NCBI GenBank assembly: GCA_964607915.1
Contig: CAZSMU010000023.1
Span: 1-35,251, forward strand
DNA: 35,251 nt
From: JADJPL01 sp964607915
Lineage (GTDB): Bacteria > Bacteroidota > Bacteroidia > Chitinophagales > Saprospiraceae
Direction of reading: 5' to 3'
Shown here: piece by piece, positions 1 to 8,266 of the stretch
Numbering within the stretch: the stretch's first letter is position 1
Layout: every line of letters starts with the position of its first letter
The notes under the pieces: model-generated
The model's database searches: none
What the model was told of the DNA's origin: nothing
Seen by the model: only the letters and a program-made list of their open reading frames with translations
Translations under genes and position numbers: made by a program

Positions 1-65
1 GTGCCTTTTTTCGGTCATATAGCGAGGCTATACTCCCTCAAAAAGCCTTCGTATGGACAAAAAAT

Positions 66-109
66 GACTCTTTTTTCCCTCCTCGCTGACCCCGCGCAGC
101 AAGTCTAAT
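66..109 (+). repeat. Dispersed palindromic repeat, copy 1 (right arm)
   Basis: A T-rich tract followed by CCTCCTCGCTGACCCC and then GCGCAGCAAGTCTAAT. This matches the right arm of the intact copy at 3549-3625. The left arm is not convincing: GCGAGG at about 22-27 and CAAAAAGCC at about 39-47 may be remnants. The AAGTCT end points toward carB, 89 nt upstream of its ATG, with the carB -7 box in between. Confidence 0.75.
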
Positions 110-163
110 GAAAAAGCAAGACAAACCCTCCGATTATTCCTCAAAATTTTGTGAATTCTGGCT

Positions 164-171
164 TATCTTTG
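164..171 (+). promoter_or_regulatory. Probable carB promoter -7 box
   Basis: TATCTTTG matches the Bacteroidota sigma-A -7 consensus TAnnTTTG exactly and lies 24 nt upstream of the carB ATG. No clean TTTG/TTG -33 element is present at the usual 17-21 nt spacing, so only the -7 element is supported. Confidence 0.5.
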
Positions 172-195
172 CCGCCAATTTGAAATCACGCGATC

Positions 196-3012
196 ATGCC
201 AAAGGATTCCTCCATAAAGTCTGTACTAATCATCGGCAGCGGGCCCATTATTATCGGGCAAGCCTGCGAATTCGATTACTCCGGTTCTCAGGCGTCCCGC
301 TCACTTCGGGAAGAAGGGATTGAGGTCAGCCTCATCAACTCCAACCCGGCGACTATCATGACCGACCCGGTAACCGCCGACCATATCTACCTCCTTCCGC
401 TGACGGTAGAGAGCATCATTCAAATCCTGGAGGAACGGCATATAGATGCTGTACTGCCCACCATGGGCGGCCAAACTGCCCTTAACCTGGCCATAGAAGC
501 CGGGAAAATGGGCGTTTGGGATAAATACAACGTGCGTCTCATCGGGGTAGACCTCGCGGCCATCGAACTGACGGAAAACCGCGAGGCCTTCCGCCAGCAT
601 ATGATTCACATAGGCCTCAAGGTAGCCCCCTCCCAAATCGCCAACTCCTTTCTGGAGGGGAAAGAGGCCGCCCAAAACATTGGTTTCCCTTTAGTCATCC
701 GGCCTTCCTATACCCTGGGCGGCACCGGCGGAGGGTTTGTGCACCAGGAGGAAGAGTTTGACGCTGCTCTGCGCCGTGGCCTGGCCGCCTCCCCTACCCA
801 CGAGGTATTGGTCGAAAAAGCAGTTTTGGGCTGGAAGGAGTACGAACTAGAGCTGCTGCGCGATGCCAACGACAACGTCGTCATTATCTGCGTAGTCGAA
901 AACCTGGACCCCATGGGCATCCACACGGGCGACAGCATCACGGTAGCCCCTGCTATGACCCTTTCCGATACGGCCTACCAGCGCATGCGCAACGAGGCCA
1001 TCCTGGCCATGCGCTCCCTGGGCAACTTCTCGGGCGGTTGCAACATCCAGTTTGCCCAACAGCCCGAAACAGAAGAACTGATTGTCATCGAAATCAATCC
1101 CCGCGTTTCGCGCTCTTCGGCCTTGGCCAGCAAGGCAACCGGATACCCGATAGCCAAAATCGCCGCAAAATTATCCATAGGCTTTAGCCTGGACGAGCTC
1201 AAAAACCAAATCACCAAAACTACCTCTGCCTATTTCGAGCCTACACTTGACTACGTCATCGTGAAAATGCCCCGTTGGAACTTCGATAAGTTCCCCGGTG
1301 CCGAACATACGCTTGGCCTCCAAATGAAGTCCGTGGGCGAAGTCATGGCCATCGGGCGCAACTTCCTGGAAGCCCTCCAGAAAGCCTGCCAGTCCCAGGA
1401 GAATGGACGGAAAGGTCTGGGCGCCGATTCCAAAGACTGGGTAAATACAGAAAATGTACTGAGCCGCCTCGAAAAAGCAGAAGACGACCGCATTTTCCGC
1501 GTAAAGGATGCCATCCGCCTGGGCGTACCTATGCAGACTATCCAGAAACTCACGCATATTGACCCCTGGTTCCTCAAACAAATGCGCCGACTGGTGGAGA
1601 TGGAAAAGCGGATATCTGAATACACTTCCCCCCGCGATATTCCAGCCGGATTCTTCCGCGAACTCAAAGAAGTAGGCTACTCCGATGGCCAAATTGCTTT
1701 CCTCATCCGGGGCAAAGAAGAAGAGGTGACCCAGCGCAGAAAAGAACTCGGAATCCGCAGAACCTATAAAATGGTGGACACCTGCGCTGCTGAATTCGAA
1801 GCGAAAACACCCTATTTCTACTCCACCTTTGATACGGAGAATGAAAGCCGGGTCACGGATAAAAAGAAGGTCGTCGTGTTGGGCTCCGGCCCCAACCGGA
1901 TTGGCCAGGGAATAGAATTCGACTACTGCTGCGTCCATGGCTTGTTGGCCCTCAAGGAAATGGGCTATGAAGCCATCATGGTCAACTGCAACCCGGAAAC
2001 GGTATCTACCGATTTTGATATAGCCGACAAACTATACTTCGAGCCGGTATTCTGGGAACACCTCGAAGAAATCCTGGAACTCGAGCAGCCGGAAGGGGTC
2101 ATCGTCCAGCTCGGAGGCCAGACCGCCCTCAAATTAGCGGAAACCCTGCATAAAAAGGGAGTGCGCATCATCGGAACCTCGTTCGAACATATGAACCTGG
2201 CAGAAGACCGCGGTGCTTTCTCCGATCTGCTCAAAAGCCTCGATATCCCCTATCCCGACTATGGCGTAGCCGACGATGTGGACGAAGCCATCCGCATCGC
2301 CAACAGAGTAGGCTATCCTGTACTGGTGCGGCCTTCTTATGTGCTCGGCGGACAGGGCATGCGCATCGTCATAAACGACAAGGAACTCGAGCGCCATGTG
2401 CTCAGCCTTTTCAAGCACCTGCCCGATAACCGAGTTCTCATAGACCACTTCCTCGACCGGGCCAAAGAAGCGGAAATAGACGCTATTTTCGACGGCGAAC
2501 AAATCCACATCATGGGCATCATGGAACACATAGAGCCGGCTGGTATCCACTCCGGCGATAGCTCTGCCGTGTTGCCTACCTATAGCTTGTCGGTCGAGGC
2601 CGTCGCTACGATGGCGGAATACGCTGAAAAACTGGCCCGCGCCCTCGATATCCGCGGACTGCTAAACGTACAGTTTGCCATCAAAGGCAATAAGGTCTAT
2701 GTCATCGAAGCCAACCCCCGCGCTTCCCGTACTACGCCTTTCATCGCAAAAGCCTACAAAGTACCCTACCTGCAGATCGCTACCAAGGTCATGTTGGGCA
2801 CACATAAGCTCAAGGATTTCGACATCAAGCCACAGCCTTCCGGGTTTGCTATCAAAGTGCCGGTATTTTCTTTTGAAAAATTCCCGAACGTGGACAAAAA
2901 CCTGGGGCCCGAAATGAAGTCCACCGGGGAGGAAATCCGCTTTATCCGGGATTTGAGCGATCCCTTCTTCCGGGAATTAGATCGTCAGCGGAATATGTAT
3001 TTGTCGAGGTAA
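196..3012 (+). CDS. carB: Carbamoyl-phosphate synthase large subunit, lacking the MGS-like domain
   Basis: This subunit makes carbamoyl phosphate from bicarbonate, ATP and ammonia delivered by CarA, for pyrimidine and arginine synthesis in the cytosol. The protein (938 aa) has the duplicated architecture. The first half opens with a GSGPIIIGQACEFDYSG motif (about residues 13-30) and an ATP-grasp domain. The second half opens with GSGPNRIGQGIEFDY (about 561-575) and a second ATP-grasp domain. It ends just after the conserved LGPEMKSTGEE segment, where E. coli CarB (about 1073 aa) continues into the roughly 135-residue MGS-like allosteric domain. The stop is followed 14 nt later by a convergent gene, so this is not an obvious frameshift, and a short CarB of this type is known in Bacteroidota. 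Absence of the domain implies no UMP/ornithine/IMP control of the E. coli type (inference). carA is not in the window. Confidence 0.97.
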   Translation: MPKDSSIKSVLIIGSGPIIIGQACEFDYSGSQASRSLREEGIEVSLINSNPATIMTDPVTADHIYLLPLTVESIIQILEERHIDAVLPTMGGQTALNLAIEAGKMGVWDKYNVRLIGVDLAAIELTENREAFRQHMIHIGLKVAPSQIANSFLEGKEAAQNIGFPLVIRPSYTLGGTGGGFVHQEEEFDAALRRGLAASPTHEVLVEKAVLGWKEYELELLRDANDNVVIICVVENLDPMGIHTGDSITVAPAMTLSDTAYQRMRNEAILAMRSLGNFSGGCNIQFAQQPETEELIVIEINPRVSRSSALASKATGYPIAKIAAKLSIGFSLDELKNQITKTTSAYFEPTLDYVIVKMPRWNFDKFPGAEHTLGLQMKSVGEVMAIGRNFLEALQKACQSQENGRKGLGADSKDWVNTENVLSRLEKAEDDRIFRVKDAIRLGVPMQTIQKLTHIDPWFLKQMRRLVEMEKRISEYTSPRDIPAGFFRELKEVGYSDGQIAFLIRGKEEEVTQRRKELGIRRTYKMVDTCAAEFEAKTPYFYSTFDTENESRVTDKKKVVVLGSGPNRIGQGIEFDYCCVHGLLALKEMGYEAIMVNCNPETVSTDFDIADKLYFEPVFWEHLEEILELEQPEGVIVQLGGQTALKLAETLHKKGVRIIGTSFEHMNLAEDRGAFSDLLKSLDIPYPDYGVADDVDEAIRIANRVGYPVLVRPSYVLGGQGMRIVINDKELERHVLSLFKHLPDNRVLIDHFLDRAKEAEIDAIFDGEQIHIMGIMEHIEPAGIHSGDSSAVLPTYSLSVEAVATMAEYAEKLARALDIRGLLNVQFAIKGNKVYVIEANPRASRTTPFIAKAYKVPYLQIATKVMLGTHKLKDFDIKPQPSGFAIKVPVFSFEKFPNVDKNLGPEMKSTGEEIRFIRDLSDPFFRELDRQRNMYLSR

Positions 3013-3019
3013 TCCCTCT

Positions 3020-3043
3020 GCCCCCCTTACTTCCGGGGGCCTG
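3020..3043. terminator. Possible short bidirectional hairpin between carB and gldH
   Basis: GCCCCC and GGGGGC are separated by 9-10 nt in the convergent gap, overlapping the gldH stop codon. The stem is short and has no strong T-tract on either strand, so termination is only a guess from position. Confidence 0.3.
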
Positions 3044-3503
3044 TTTCGTAGATGTGCAGCCCTATGCTACGGATACCCGGCAGCGAATCGCTGCGCATAT
3101 ACTGTTCCAGGACGAACCTGTGCGTTCCGGTTGCGTTGAAAAAAGCGTTTTCCTGAATAGGGATGACTATTTTGCACCCTTCGCCGCGGCATTTTCCCAG
3201 CCAGTTGCCTGCTTTTCCCGCCAATTCCAGTGAAATGGGTTGCGAAAGGCGTTCTCCACCGGGGAACTGGGTGTGGATGCGCAGGTATAGGTTTTGGAAC
3301 GCGTAGTCGGTCGTGTGTTGCAATGCTATGGCAATGGCATATAGCTTCGACGTATCCGTCAAATCCATTTCAAAAACGGCGCTGTCTGCATACGTCCATA
3401 CTCCTTCTATATCTTTGCTTTCCTGTAAAGCATACCGCGGGCCGCAACTGCTGGCCATAGCCCCGATGCAAAGGGTTACAGCTAAAAACAAGGAGTACTT
3501 CAT
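3027..3503 (-). CDS. gldH: GldH-like gliding motility lipoprotein
   Basis: A 158-aa outer-envelope lipoprotein. The first 20 residues form a signal peptide ending in a lipobox (ASSC, Cys at about residue 20). The mature part begins RYALQESKDIEGVWTYADSAVFE and is rich in beta-strand pattern. Its size, lipobox and central region resemble the GldH family, which in Flavobacterium johnsoniae is required for gliding and is linked to type IX secretion. GldH-like proteins also occur in non-gliding Bacteroidota, so motility cannot be inferred from this alone. The gene stands alone, convergent with carB, and its start is 45 nt downstream of the intact copy of the dispersed repeat. The family call rests on overall resemblance. 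Confidence 0.72.
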   Translation of the reverse strand: MKYSLFLAVTLCIGAMASSCGPRYALQESKDIEGVWTYADSAVFEMDLTDTSKLYAIAIALQHTTDYAFQNLYLRIHTQFPGGERLSQPISLELAGKAGNWLGKCRGEGCKIVIPIQENAFFNATGTHRFVLEQYMRSDSLPGIRSIGLHIYETGPRK

Positions 3504-3548
3504 ACGATTTATACCCGTGTGGGCGAATTTATTTGGAGGCCATTCAGA

Positions 3549-3625
3549 AGACTTGTTGCGCGGGAAATCATCGGAGGATCAAAAAGGCTCTTTTTTTCCT
3601 CCTCGCGACCCCGCGCAACAAGTCT
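3549..3625. repeat. Dispersed palindromic repeat, copy 2 (intact reference copy)
   Basis: A 77-bp element with perfect 16-bp terminal inverted repeats: AGACTTGTTGCGCGGG at 3549-3564 and its exact reverse complement at 3610-3625. Inside is a second inverted pair (GGAGGA/TCCTCC) around AAAAAGGCTCTTTTTTT. The arms differ inside the ends: the left arm carries AATCATCGGAGG, the right arm CCTCCTCGCGACC, so the element has two distinguishable ends. It lies between the dnaJ stop and the gldH start and could fold into one long hairpin in either transcript. Confidence 0.9.
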
Positions 3626-3690
3626 GAAATACCGCGATTCCATCTGGAAACCGGGCTCCCTATGGATACGATTTTTGGAATGACCCCTGT

Positions 3691-4845
3691 TTATCGTCCC
3701 TGGAAGTAATCTTTCATTTTTTCGAAAAAAGTCTTCTCGGAGTGCCCTGCCTGTGGCTGGAAATTGGGCGATGATTTGATTTTTTCGAGCAGTTCCCGCT
3801 CTTCGTTGCTCACTTTTTTCGGAGTCCAGATATTGACGTGAATCAACTGGTCGCCCCGGTCGTAGCTTTGCACAGAAGGAAGTCCTTTGTCTCGTAAACG
3901 CAGAATTTTTCCTGCTTGTGTACCTGCGGGGATTTTTATTTTGACTTTTCCATCGAGGGTAGGGATATCATAGGATACCCCTAATGCTGCATCGGCAAAG
4001 TTGAGATACAGCTCATAGATGACATTTTGTCCGTCGCGCTGAAGATGCTCGTGTGGTTTTTCCTCTACCGTGATGAGCAGGTCGCCGGGTTGTCCTCCCC
4101 GCTGGCCGGCATTTCCCTTGTTGCGGAGGGACAACTGCATCCCCTCCTCGACTCCTGCCGGGATTTCGATATCCAGGGTTTCTTCTCCCGGTATATTGCC
4201 CTCCCCGCGGCATTTAGCGCAATTGGAAGTGATGGTCTGCCCATTTCCGTCGCAAGTCGGGCAGGCTACAGTAGTCTGCATCTGCCCCAGGAAGGTATTG
4301 CGCACCTGGCGCACAAAGCCGGCCCCATTGCACGTATTGCAGGTTTTGACCGCACTTTTGTCTTTCGCCCCGCTACCGGCGCATTCATGGCAGGATACTT
4401 GTTTTTTGACTTTGATTTTCTTGGATACCCCTGTGGCTATCTCTTCGAGGGTAAGCGCGACCTTGATGCGGAGGTTGGTTCCTTTCCGCCCGCGGCCCCG
4501 GGTGCGTTGTCCACCGGAATTGGTGAAGAACGTATGGAAGCCCGAATCGTTGAAAATATCGCCAAACTGGGAGAAGATGTCGTCCATCGTCATGCCATGG
4601 CCGGAGAAGCCACCGCCCCCCATGCCCTGGTCGTGGCCAAAGCGGTCGTAGCGAGCGCGCTTGTCCGGGTCGCTGAGTACCTCATACGCTTCTGCTGCCT
4701 CCTTGAACTTATCTTCAGCCTCTTTATTACCTGGGTTTTTATCCGGGTGGAACTGGACAGCTTTCTCGCGATAGGCTTTTTTTATCGCGGCTTGGTCGGC
4801 GTCGCGGCCGATACCCAGCACTTCATAAAAATCTCTCTTTGCCAT
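3691..4845 (-). CDS. dnaJ: Chaperone protein DnaJ (Hsp40)
   Basis: Co-chaperone that stimulates DnaK ATPase and delivers unfolded substrates. The 384-aa protein has a J domain with the HPD motif at residues 33-35, a Gly/Phe-rich linker (about 72-110), four CxxCxGxG zinc-binding repeats between about 152 and 216 (CHECAGSG, CNTCNGAG, CPTCDGNG, CAKCRGEG), and the C-terminal peptide-binding region, i.e. a complete type I DnaJ. It follows grpE by 8 nt and is surely cotranscribed with it. dnaK is not adjacent. The next gene downstream (gldH) is separated by a copy of the dispersed repeat, so the transcript probably ends there. Confidence 0.97.
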   Translation of the reverse strand: MAKRDFYEVLGIGRDADQAAIKKAYREKAVQFHPDKNPGNKEAEDKFKEAAEAYEVLSDPDKRARYDRFGHDQGMGGGGFSGHGMTMDDIFSQFGDIFNDSGFHTFFTNSGGQRTRGRGRKGTNLRIKVALTLEEIATGVSKKIKVKKQVSCHECAGSGAKDKSAVKTCNTCNGAGFVRQVRNTFLGQMQTTVACPTCDGNGQTITSNCAKCRGEGNIPGEETLDIEIPAGVEEGMQLSLRNKGNAGQRGGQPGDLLITVEEKPHEHLQRDGQNVIYELYLNFADAALGVSYDIPTLDGKVKIKIPAGTQAGKILRLRDKGLPSVQSYDRGDQLIHVNIWTPKKVSNEERELLEKIKSSPNFQPQAGHSEKTFFEKMKDYFQGR

Positions 4846-4853
4846 AGACCCGT

Positions 4854-5402
4854 TTATTTACCTACGACCACTTTGGCGTAGCGGATTATTTTGTCACTTA
4901 GCTTATAGCCTTTTTCCACGGTATCTACAATTTTTCCTTTGAGGGCTTCATCGGGGACGGGCACTTCGGTAATCGCTTCATGGAATTCCGGATCGAAGGG
5001 TTGGTTATGGGTATCCATTGCCTCCAGCCCCATGTTGCGCAGGGTACTGAACAACTTGTTATAGACCAACTGTATGCCCTCCGTCATTACTTCAGAACTG
5101 CCTTCTTTTTCCGAATTGGCCTTAGCCCGGTCGAAATCGTCAAGCACTGGTAAAAGAGCCGATAAGGTATCCTGCGCAGCTGTGCGAATTAAATCGGCCT
5201 TCTCCTTCAATGCGCGCTTGCGGAAATTGTCGAAATCGGCATAGATGCGCATATACTTGTCGCGCAATTCTTCGTGTTCCCTCAAAAGTTGTGCGTAGGC
5301 ATCGGGGTGCTCCGGGGATTCGGAGCCGGGCTCTTCCTGAATTGCTTCTCTGCCTTGCTGTTCGTCCATCTGCAGGGGTTGTTCTTGCTCCGTCACGATC
5401 AT
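4854..5402 (-). CDS. grpE: Nucleotide exchange factor GrpE
   Basis: Releases ADP from DnaK in the Hsp70 cycle. The 182-aa protein has an acidic, low-complexity N-terminus, a long coiled-coil helix (about 35-75, containing YMRIYADFDNFRKRALKEK, the family's hallmark region), and the C-terminal beta-domain with a PFDPEFHEAI-type motif near residue 134. The start at 5402 is the only sensible one. It heads the grpE-dnaJ pair. No CIRCE operator (TTAGCACTC-N9-GAGTGCTAA) is visible upstream; the 113-nt gap to the TlpA-like gene holds only a possible degenerate fragment of the dispersed repeat. Confidence 0.96.
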   Translation of the reverse strand: MIVTEQEQPLQMDEQQGREAIQEEPGSESPEHPDAYAQLLREHEELRDKYMRIYADFDNFRKRALKEKADLIRTAAQDTLSALLPVLDDFDRAKANSEKEGSSEVMTEGIQLVYNKLFSTLRNMGLEAMDTHNQPFDPEFHEAITEVPVPDEALKGKIVDTVEKGYKLSDKIIRYAKVVVGK

Positions 5403-5515
5403 TGAAATTTAAGCGGTAAACATATTATTTTTCGCACTGCAATTTCTTTGCCAGACCCTTTTTTGCGCCACTTTGTCATAAAAAAGCGATACATCTGCCA
5501 TAGTTGCGAGGGCTG

Positions 5516-6052
5516 CTATCGGTTGGAGAGCTGCTCGTCCACCTCCTCCGGAGAAAGGTTGATCCCCATGATATCCCCATCGGGATTGATGAGAAAGGTC
5601 GTGGGTACCTGCCGTATCTTGTACATAGACGCGATGGGTCCATTGAAAAACCGCAGGCTGGCGCTTTGATCCAGGATATGAAAAGGCCAGGAAAGGCCGT
5701 CTTGAGCAATTGCTCTTTCCCAGCTACCGGCATCCCGTTCCACCCCGATGCTCAGGATTTGAAACCCTGCCCCATCGCCGAGTTTTTTGCCCTCGTATTT
5801 GCGATGCAGCTCTACTAAAGCAGGCGATTGGGCGCGGCAGGGGCCGCACCAGCTCCCCCAAAAGTCGAGCAACACATAGTTCCCTCGCAGGTCTGAAAGC
5901 CGGACGGATTGCCCATCCTTGCGTACGGCTGAAAAATCGGGAGCCCGCTCCCCTTGTACGAAGCGGGGTTTGAAGTACACATACCTGCCGGCAACCAATA
6001 CCGCCAGGGCAATCAACAAGATAGCGGAGAAAGTTGGAAAGGTGATTTTCAT
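5516..6052 (-). CDS. TlpA/ResA-family thiol-disulfide oxidoreductase
   Basis: A 178-aa membrane-anchored thioredoxin-fold protein. Residues about 7-27 form an uncleaved-type signal anchor, placing the catalytic domain outside the inner membrane. The redox motif WCGPC is at 68-72 and the cis-proline loop VPTTFLIN lies near residue 152. The domain begins with the AhpC/TSA-like GERAPDFSAVRKDG segment typical of TlpA/ResA proteins. Such proteins reduce or isomerise disulfides in envelope proteins or apocytochromes; the substrate here is unknown. It starts 14 nt after the nucleotidyltransferase stop, so the two are probably cotranscribed, although no functional link is obvious. Confidence 0.88.
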   Translation of the reverse strand: MKITFPTFSAILLIALAVLVAGRYVYFKPRFVQGERAPDFSAVRKDGQSVRLSDLRGNYVLLDFWGSWCGPCRAQSPALVELHRKYEGKKLGDGAGFQILSIGVERDAGSWERAIAQDGLSWPFHILDQSASLRFFNGPIASMYKIRQVPTTFLINPDGDIMGINLSPEEVDEQLSNR

Positions 6053-6066
6053 ACCTACGTGTATGC

Positions 6067-7074
6067 TTAGCCCGGTAAACTGAAATCTATTTCTGTGTTA
6101 TCGCCAATATTGAGGCTTTGGCGGAGCCCCGTAATGGAAGCATCGTTGCCCACTACCGATTTTTGGAGTATGATTTCCCGAATAGCGGTATAGTTCCCGA
6201 TGATGGAGTTTCGGATGATGGAATGCGAGATCTTCACATGGTCGCCGATGGTCACGTGAGGTCCGATAATCGAATTTGCAATATCGCAGTTTTTGCCAAT
6301 GCTCACCGGGTGGATGATGATGGAATTGTCAAAAGGGGGTAAGTTGGAAGAGGCGTACCCTTCGCGGTCCAGGAAGGTAGCGTTGGTTTCCAGCAAGACT
6401 TCTTTTTTGCCGCAGTTGAACCAGTTGTCCACTTCCAGGGCACTAAATTTCACTCCTTTTTCAATCATCCGCATCAGGGCATCGGTCAGTGGGAATTCCC
6501 CGCTCTCGCTGTGAATGTTGTGCGCGATATTAAAATCCAGGGCTTCCAGCAAAATATCCACTTCTTTGATGCGGTAAAGCCCCACCATAGCCAGGTTGGA
6601 CATAGGGATACGGGGTTTCTCTGTGACCCGCCCCACCCAGCCATCGCTTGCAAACTCAACGACCCCATACTCGCGGGGGTCCTGTACTTTTTTGACGCAG
6701 AGGCAGGAGGTAGGCGCCTGTATCAAGCGTTTGAAATCCATGTCGATGATGGCATCCCCAAAGAAGATGAGGAGTTCGTCTGCCGGGCGCAGGGCTTCCC
6801 TGGCCATCCACAAGGCATGTGCGGAGCCGATATGCTCTTCCTGGGATATAAACTCTTTCTGGATTCCGGGGTAGTTTTCCTCCACGTAGCCCCTGATTTT
6901 TTCCCCCAGATAGCCGATGATGAATACGAATTCCCGTACCCCCAGCTCGATGAGCTGGTCTATAATAAACGAAAGAATGGGCTTTCCAGCGACCGGAATG
7001 AGCGGTTTGGGCTGGGTGTACGTCAGGGGCCTAAGGCGAGCCCCGGCACCCGCGACGGGGATGACAGCTTTCAT
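6067..7074 (-). CDS. Sugar-phosphate nucleotidyltransferase with C-terminal beta-helix
   Basis: A 335-aa NDP-sugar pyrophosphorylase-type enzyme joining a sugar 1-phosphate to an NTP. The N-terminal half has the signature GAGARLRPLTYTQPKPLIPV (residues 9-28) and an FFGDAIIDMDF acceptor/metal-binding segment near residue 105. The C-terminal third (about 240-330) has hexapeptide-type repeats (IGKNCDI, IGPHVTIGDHVKI, IGNYTAI), indicating a left-handed beta-helix. The architecture resembles long RmlA- or archaeal-GlmU-like proteins. The sugar cannot be told from sequence, and no sugar-biosynthesis neighbours are present. The upstream strand has TATCTTTA at 7085-7092, close to the -7 box. Confidence 0.85.
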   Translation of the reverse strand: MKAVIPVAGAGARLRPLTYTQPKPLIPVAGKPILSFIIDQLIELGVREFVFIIGYLGEKIRGYVEENYPGIQKEFISQEEHIGSAHALWMAREALRPADELLIFFGDAIIDMDFKRLIQAPTSCLCVKKVQDPREYGVVEFASDGWVGRVTEKPRIPMSNLAMVGLYRIKEVDILLEALDFNIAHNIHSESGEFPLTDALMRMIEKGVKFSALEVDNWFNCGKKEVLLETNATFLDREGYASSNLPPFDNSIIIHPVSIGKNCDIANSIIGPHVTIGDHVKISHSIIRNSIIGNYTAIREIILQKSVVGNDASITGLRQSLNIGDNTEIDFSLPG

Positions 7075-7084
7075 ACCTGCAAGT

Positions 7085-7092
7085 TAAAGATA
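7085..7092 (-). promoter_or_regulatory. Possible -7 box for the nucleotidyltransferase gene
   Basis: Read on the minus strand this is TATCTTTA, 7 of 8 positions of TAnnTTTG, 10 nt upstream of the ATG at 7074. No good -33 element is seen, so this is weak. Confidence 0.3.
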
Positions 7093-7242
7093 GGCGGAAA
7101 GATATACCAGAATACTCAGAGTTTCGCCGATAATTCGATGTGCCAAGCTATAGATTGTGGAGAAAGCCCATTTTTCCCCCTGAGGAGAAACCGTTTAGGG
7201 TTGCATGGCTGACCCCTGGAAACTTTTTGCATATAAACCGAA

Positions 7243-7271
7243 GGCCAACTTTCACAAAATGAAAGTTGGCC
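7243..7271 (-). terminator. Hairpin downstream of the ATP synthase operon
   Basis: A perfect 12-bp inverted repeat (GGCCAACTTTCA, loop CAAAA, TGAAAGTTGGCC) lies about 80 nt after the atpG stop on the minus strand. The sequence after it is only modestly T-rich. A smaller imperfect hairpin, CCTCCGC/GCGGAGG at 7315-7347, sits directly behind the atpG stop. Together they are the likely 3' end of the atp transcript. Confidence 0.65.
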
Positions 7272-7351
7272 CCCGATGTATGTGCAAACAATGCGATTTC
7301 TTTCACCAACACCACCTCCGCAGCATATCCACTGCTGTACGCGGAGGGCAA

Positions 7352-8248
7352 TTAATCCCCGCCGGAAAGCGCGGCGGCACCGCCGACGATTTCGAGGATT
7401 TCCTTGGTGATAGACTCCTGGCGCGCTTTATTGTAAGAGACGCGCAAGTCGCGCAACAACTCGCTGGCATTTTCAGTCGCTTTGTCCATGGCCGTCATAC
7501 GGGCACCGTGTTCAGAAGCATGCGTATCGAGGTTGTATTTGAAGAACTGCGCTTTCAGGATACTTGGAATCAGATACTCCAGCAGCGCGTTTTTGTCTGG
7601 TTCAAAAACATAATCGGCCCGCAGGTTGCTCTTTTTGTCTTTAGCCATTTTGGGTACGGGCAGGAATTGCTCCGTTTCGGCAAACTGCATCGCTGCGTTT
7701 TTGAAGCGCCCGTAGGCTACCTCGACGTGGTCATACTCTTTGTTGGCGAAAGCCCGCATGAGCGACTCGGCGACCAGGGAGACTGATTCGAACGAAAGGT
7801 CGCTAAACAGCGACACATGGTCGGAGACGATCCGGCAATCCGGGTAACGCTTGCGGAAGAACTCGTAGCCGCGTTTGCCTATGCAGAGTATATCGAGTTG
7901 GCCTTTGGCACGCACAGCGGCATACTTGCCCTGGATAAGCGCTATGGCAGCCTTTTGAACGTTGGAATTGAACGCCCCACAAAGGCCCCGATTGGACGTA
8001 ATCACCACCAGGCAGGCGCGCTCGACGGGGCGCTCCACGCTGTACACAGAGGAGGAATCGCCGTCCAGGTTGGACAGGATATTTGCGAGCATGCCTTGTT
8101 GCTTCTCTGCATAGGGGCGCATCTGCTGAATAGCCTGTTGGGCCCTGCGCAATTTTGCAGCAGACACCATTTTCATAGCTTTGGTAATCTGCTGTGTGTT
8201 TACGACAGAACGTATGCGTTCGCGTACCTCTTTTAGGTTTGCTGCCAT
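7352..8248 (-). CDS. atpG: F1F0 ATP synthase gamma subunit
   Basis: The central rotor shaft of F1, transmitting c-ring rotation to the catalytic beta subunits. The 298-aa protein begins with the conserved N-terminal helix (LKEVRERIRSVVNTQQITKAMKMV, in pieces at residues 5-28) and ends with the matching C-terminal coiled-coil strand (ATENASELLRDLRVSYNKARQESITKEILEIV region), the two family hallmarks. It is last in the atpB-E-F-H-A-G operon, 18 nt after atpA. The catalytic beta (atpD) and epsilon (atpC) genes are not in this window; in Bacteroidota they are commonly at a separate locus. Confidence 0.97.
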   Translation of the reverse strand: MAANLKEVRERIRSVVNTQQITKAMKMVSAAKLRRAQQAIQQMRPYAEKQQGMLANILSNLDGDSSSVYSVERPVERACLVVITSNRGLCGAFNSNVQKAAIALIQGKYAAVRAKGQLDILCIGKRGYEFFRKRYPDCRIVSDHVSLFSDLSFESVSLVAESLMRAFANKEYDHVEVAYGRFKNAAMQFAETEQFLPVPKMAKDKKSNLRADYVFEPDKNALLEYLIPSILKAQFFKYNLDTHASEHGARMTAMDKATENASELLRDLRVSYNKARQESITKEILEIVGGAAALSGGD

Positions 8249-8266
8249 TGCTGTGCGGTATAAAAA

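Noticed and set aside
196..3012. CarB truncated by a frameshift
   Set aside because: Nothing resembling the missing domain is found in other frames after the stop, and the convergent gldH-like gene starts immediately; short CarB is a lineage trait.
5403..5515. CIRCE/HrcA site at grpE-dnaJ or groESL
   Set aside because: Neither upstream region contains the TTAGCACTC/GAGTGCTAA inverted repeat.
7140..7230. Further repeat copy downstream of atpG
   Set aside because: GAAAGCCCATTTTTCCCCC and GGCTGACCCCTGG are only vaguely similar and the diagnostic AACAAGTCT end is missing.
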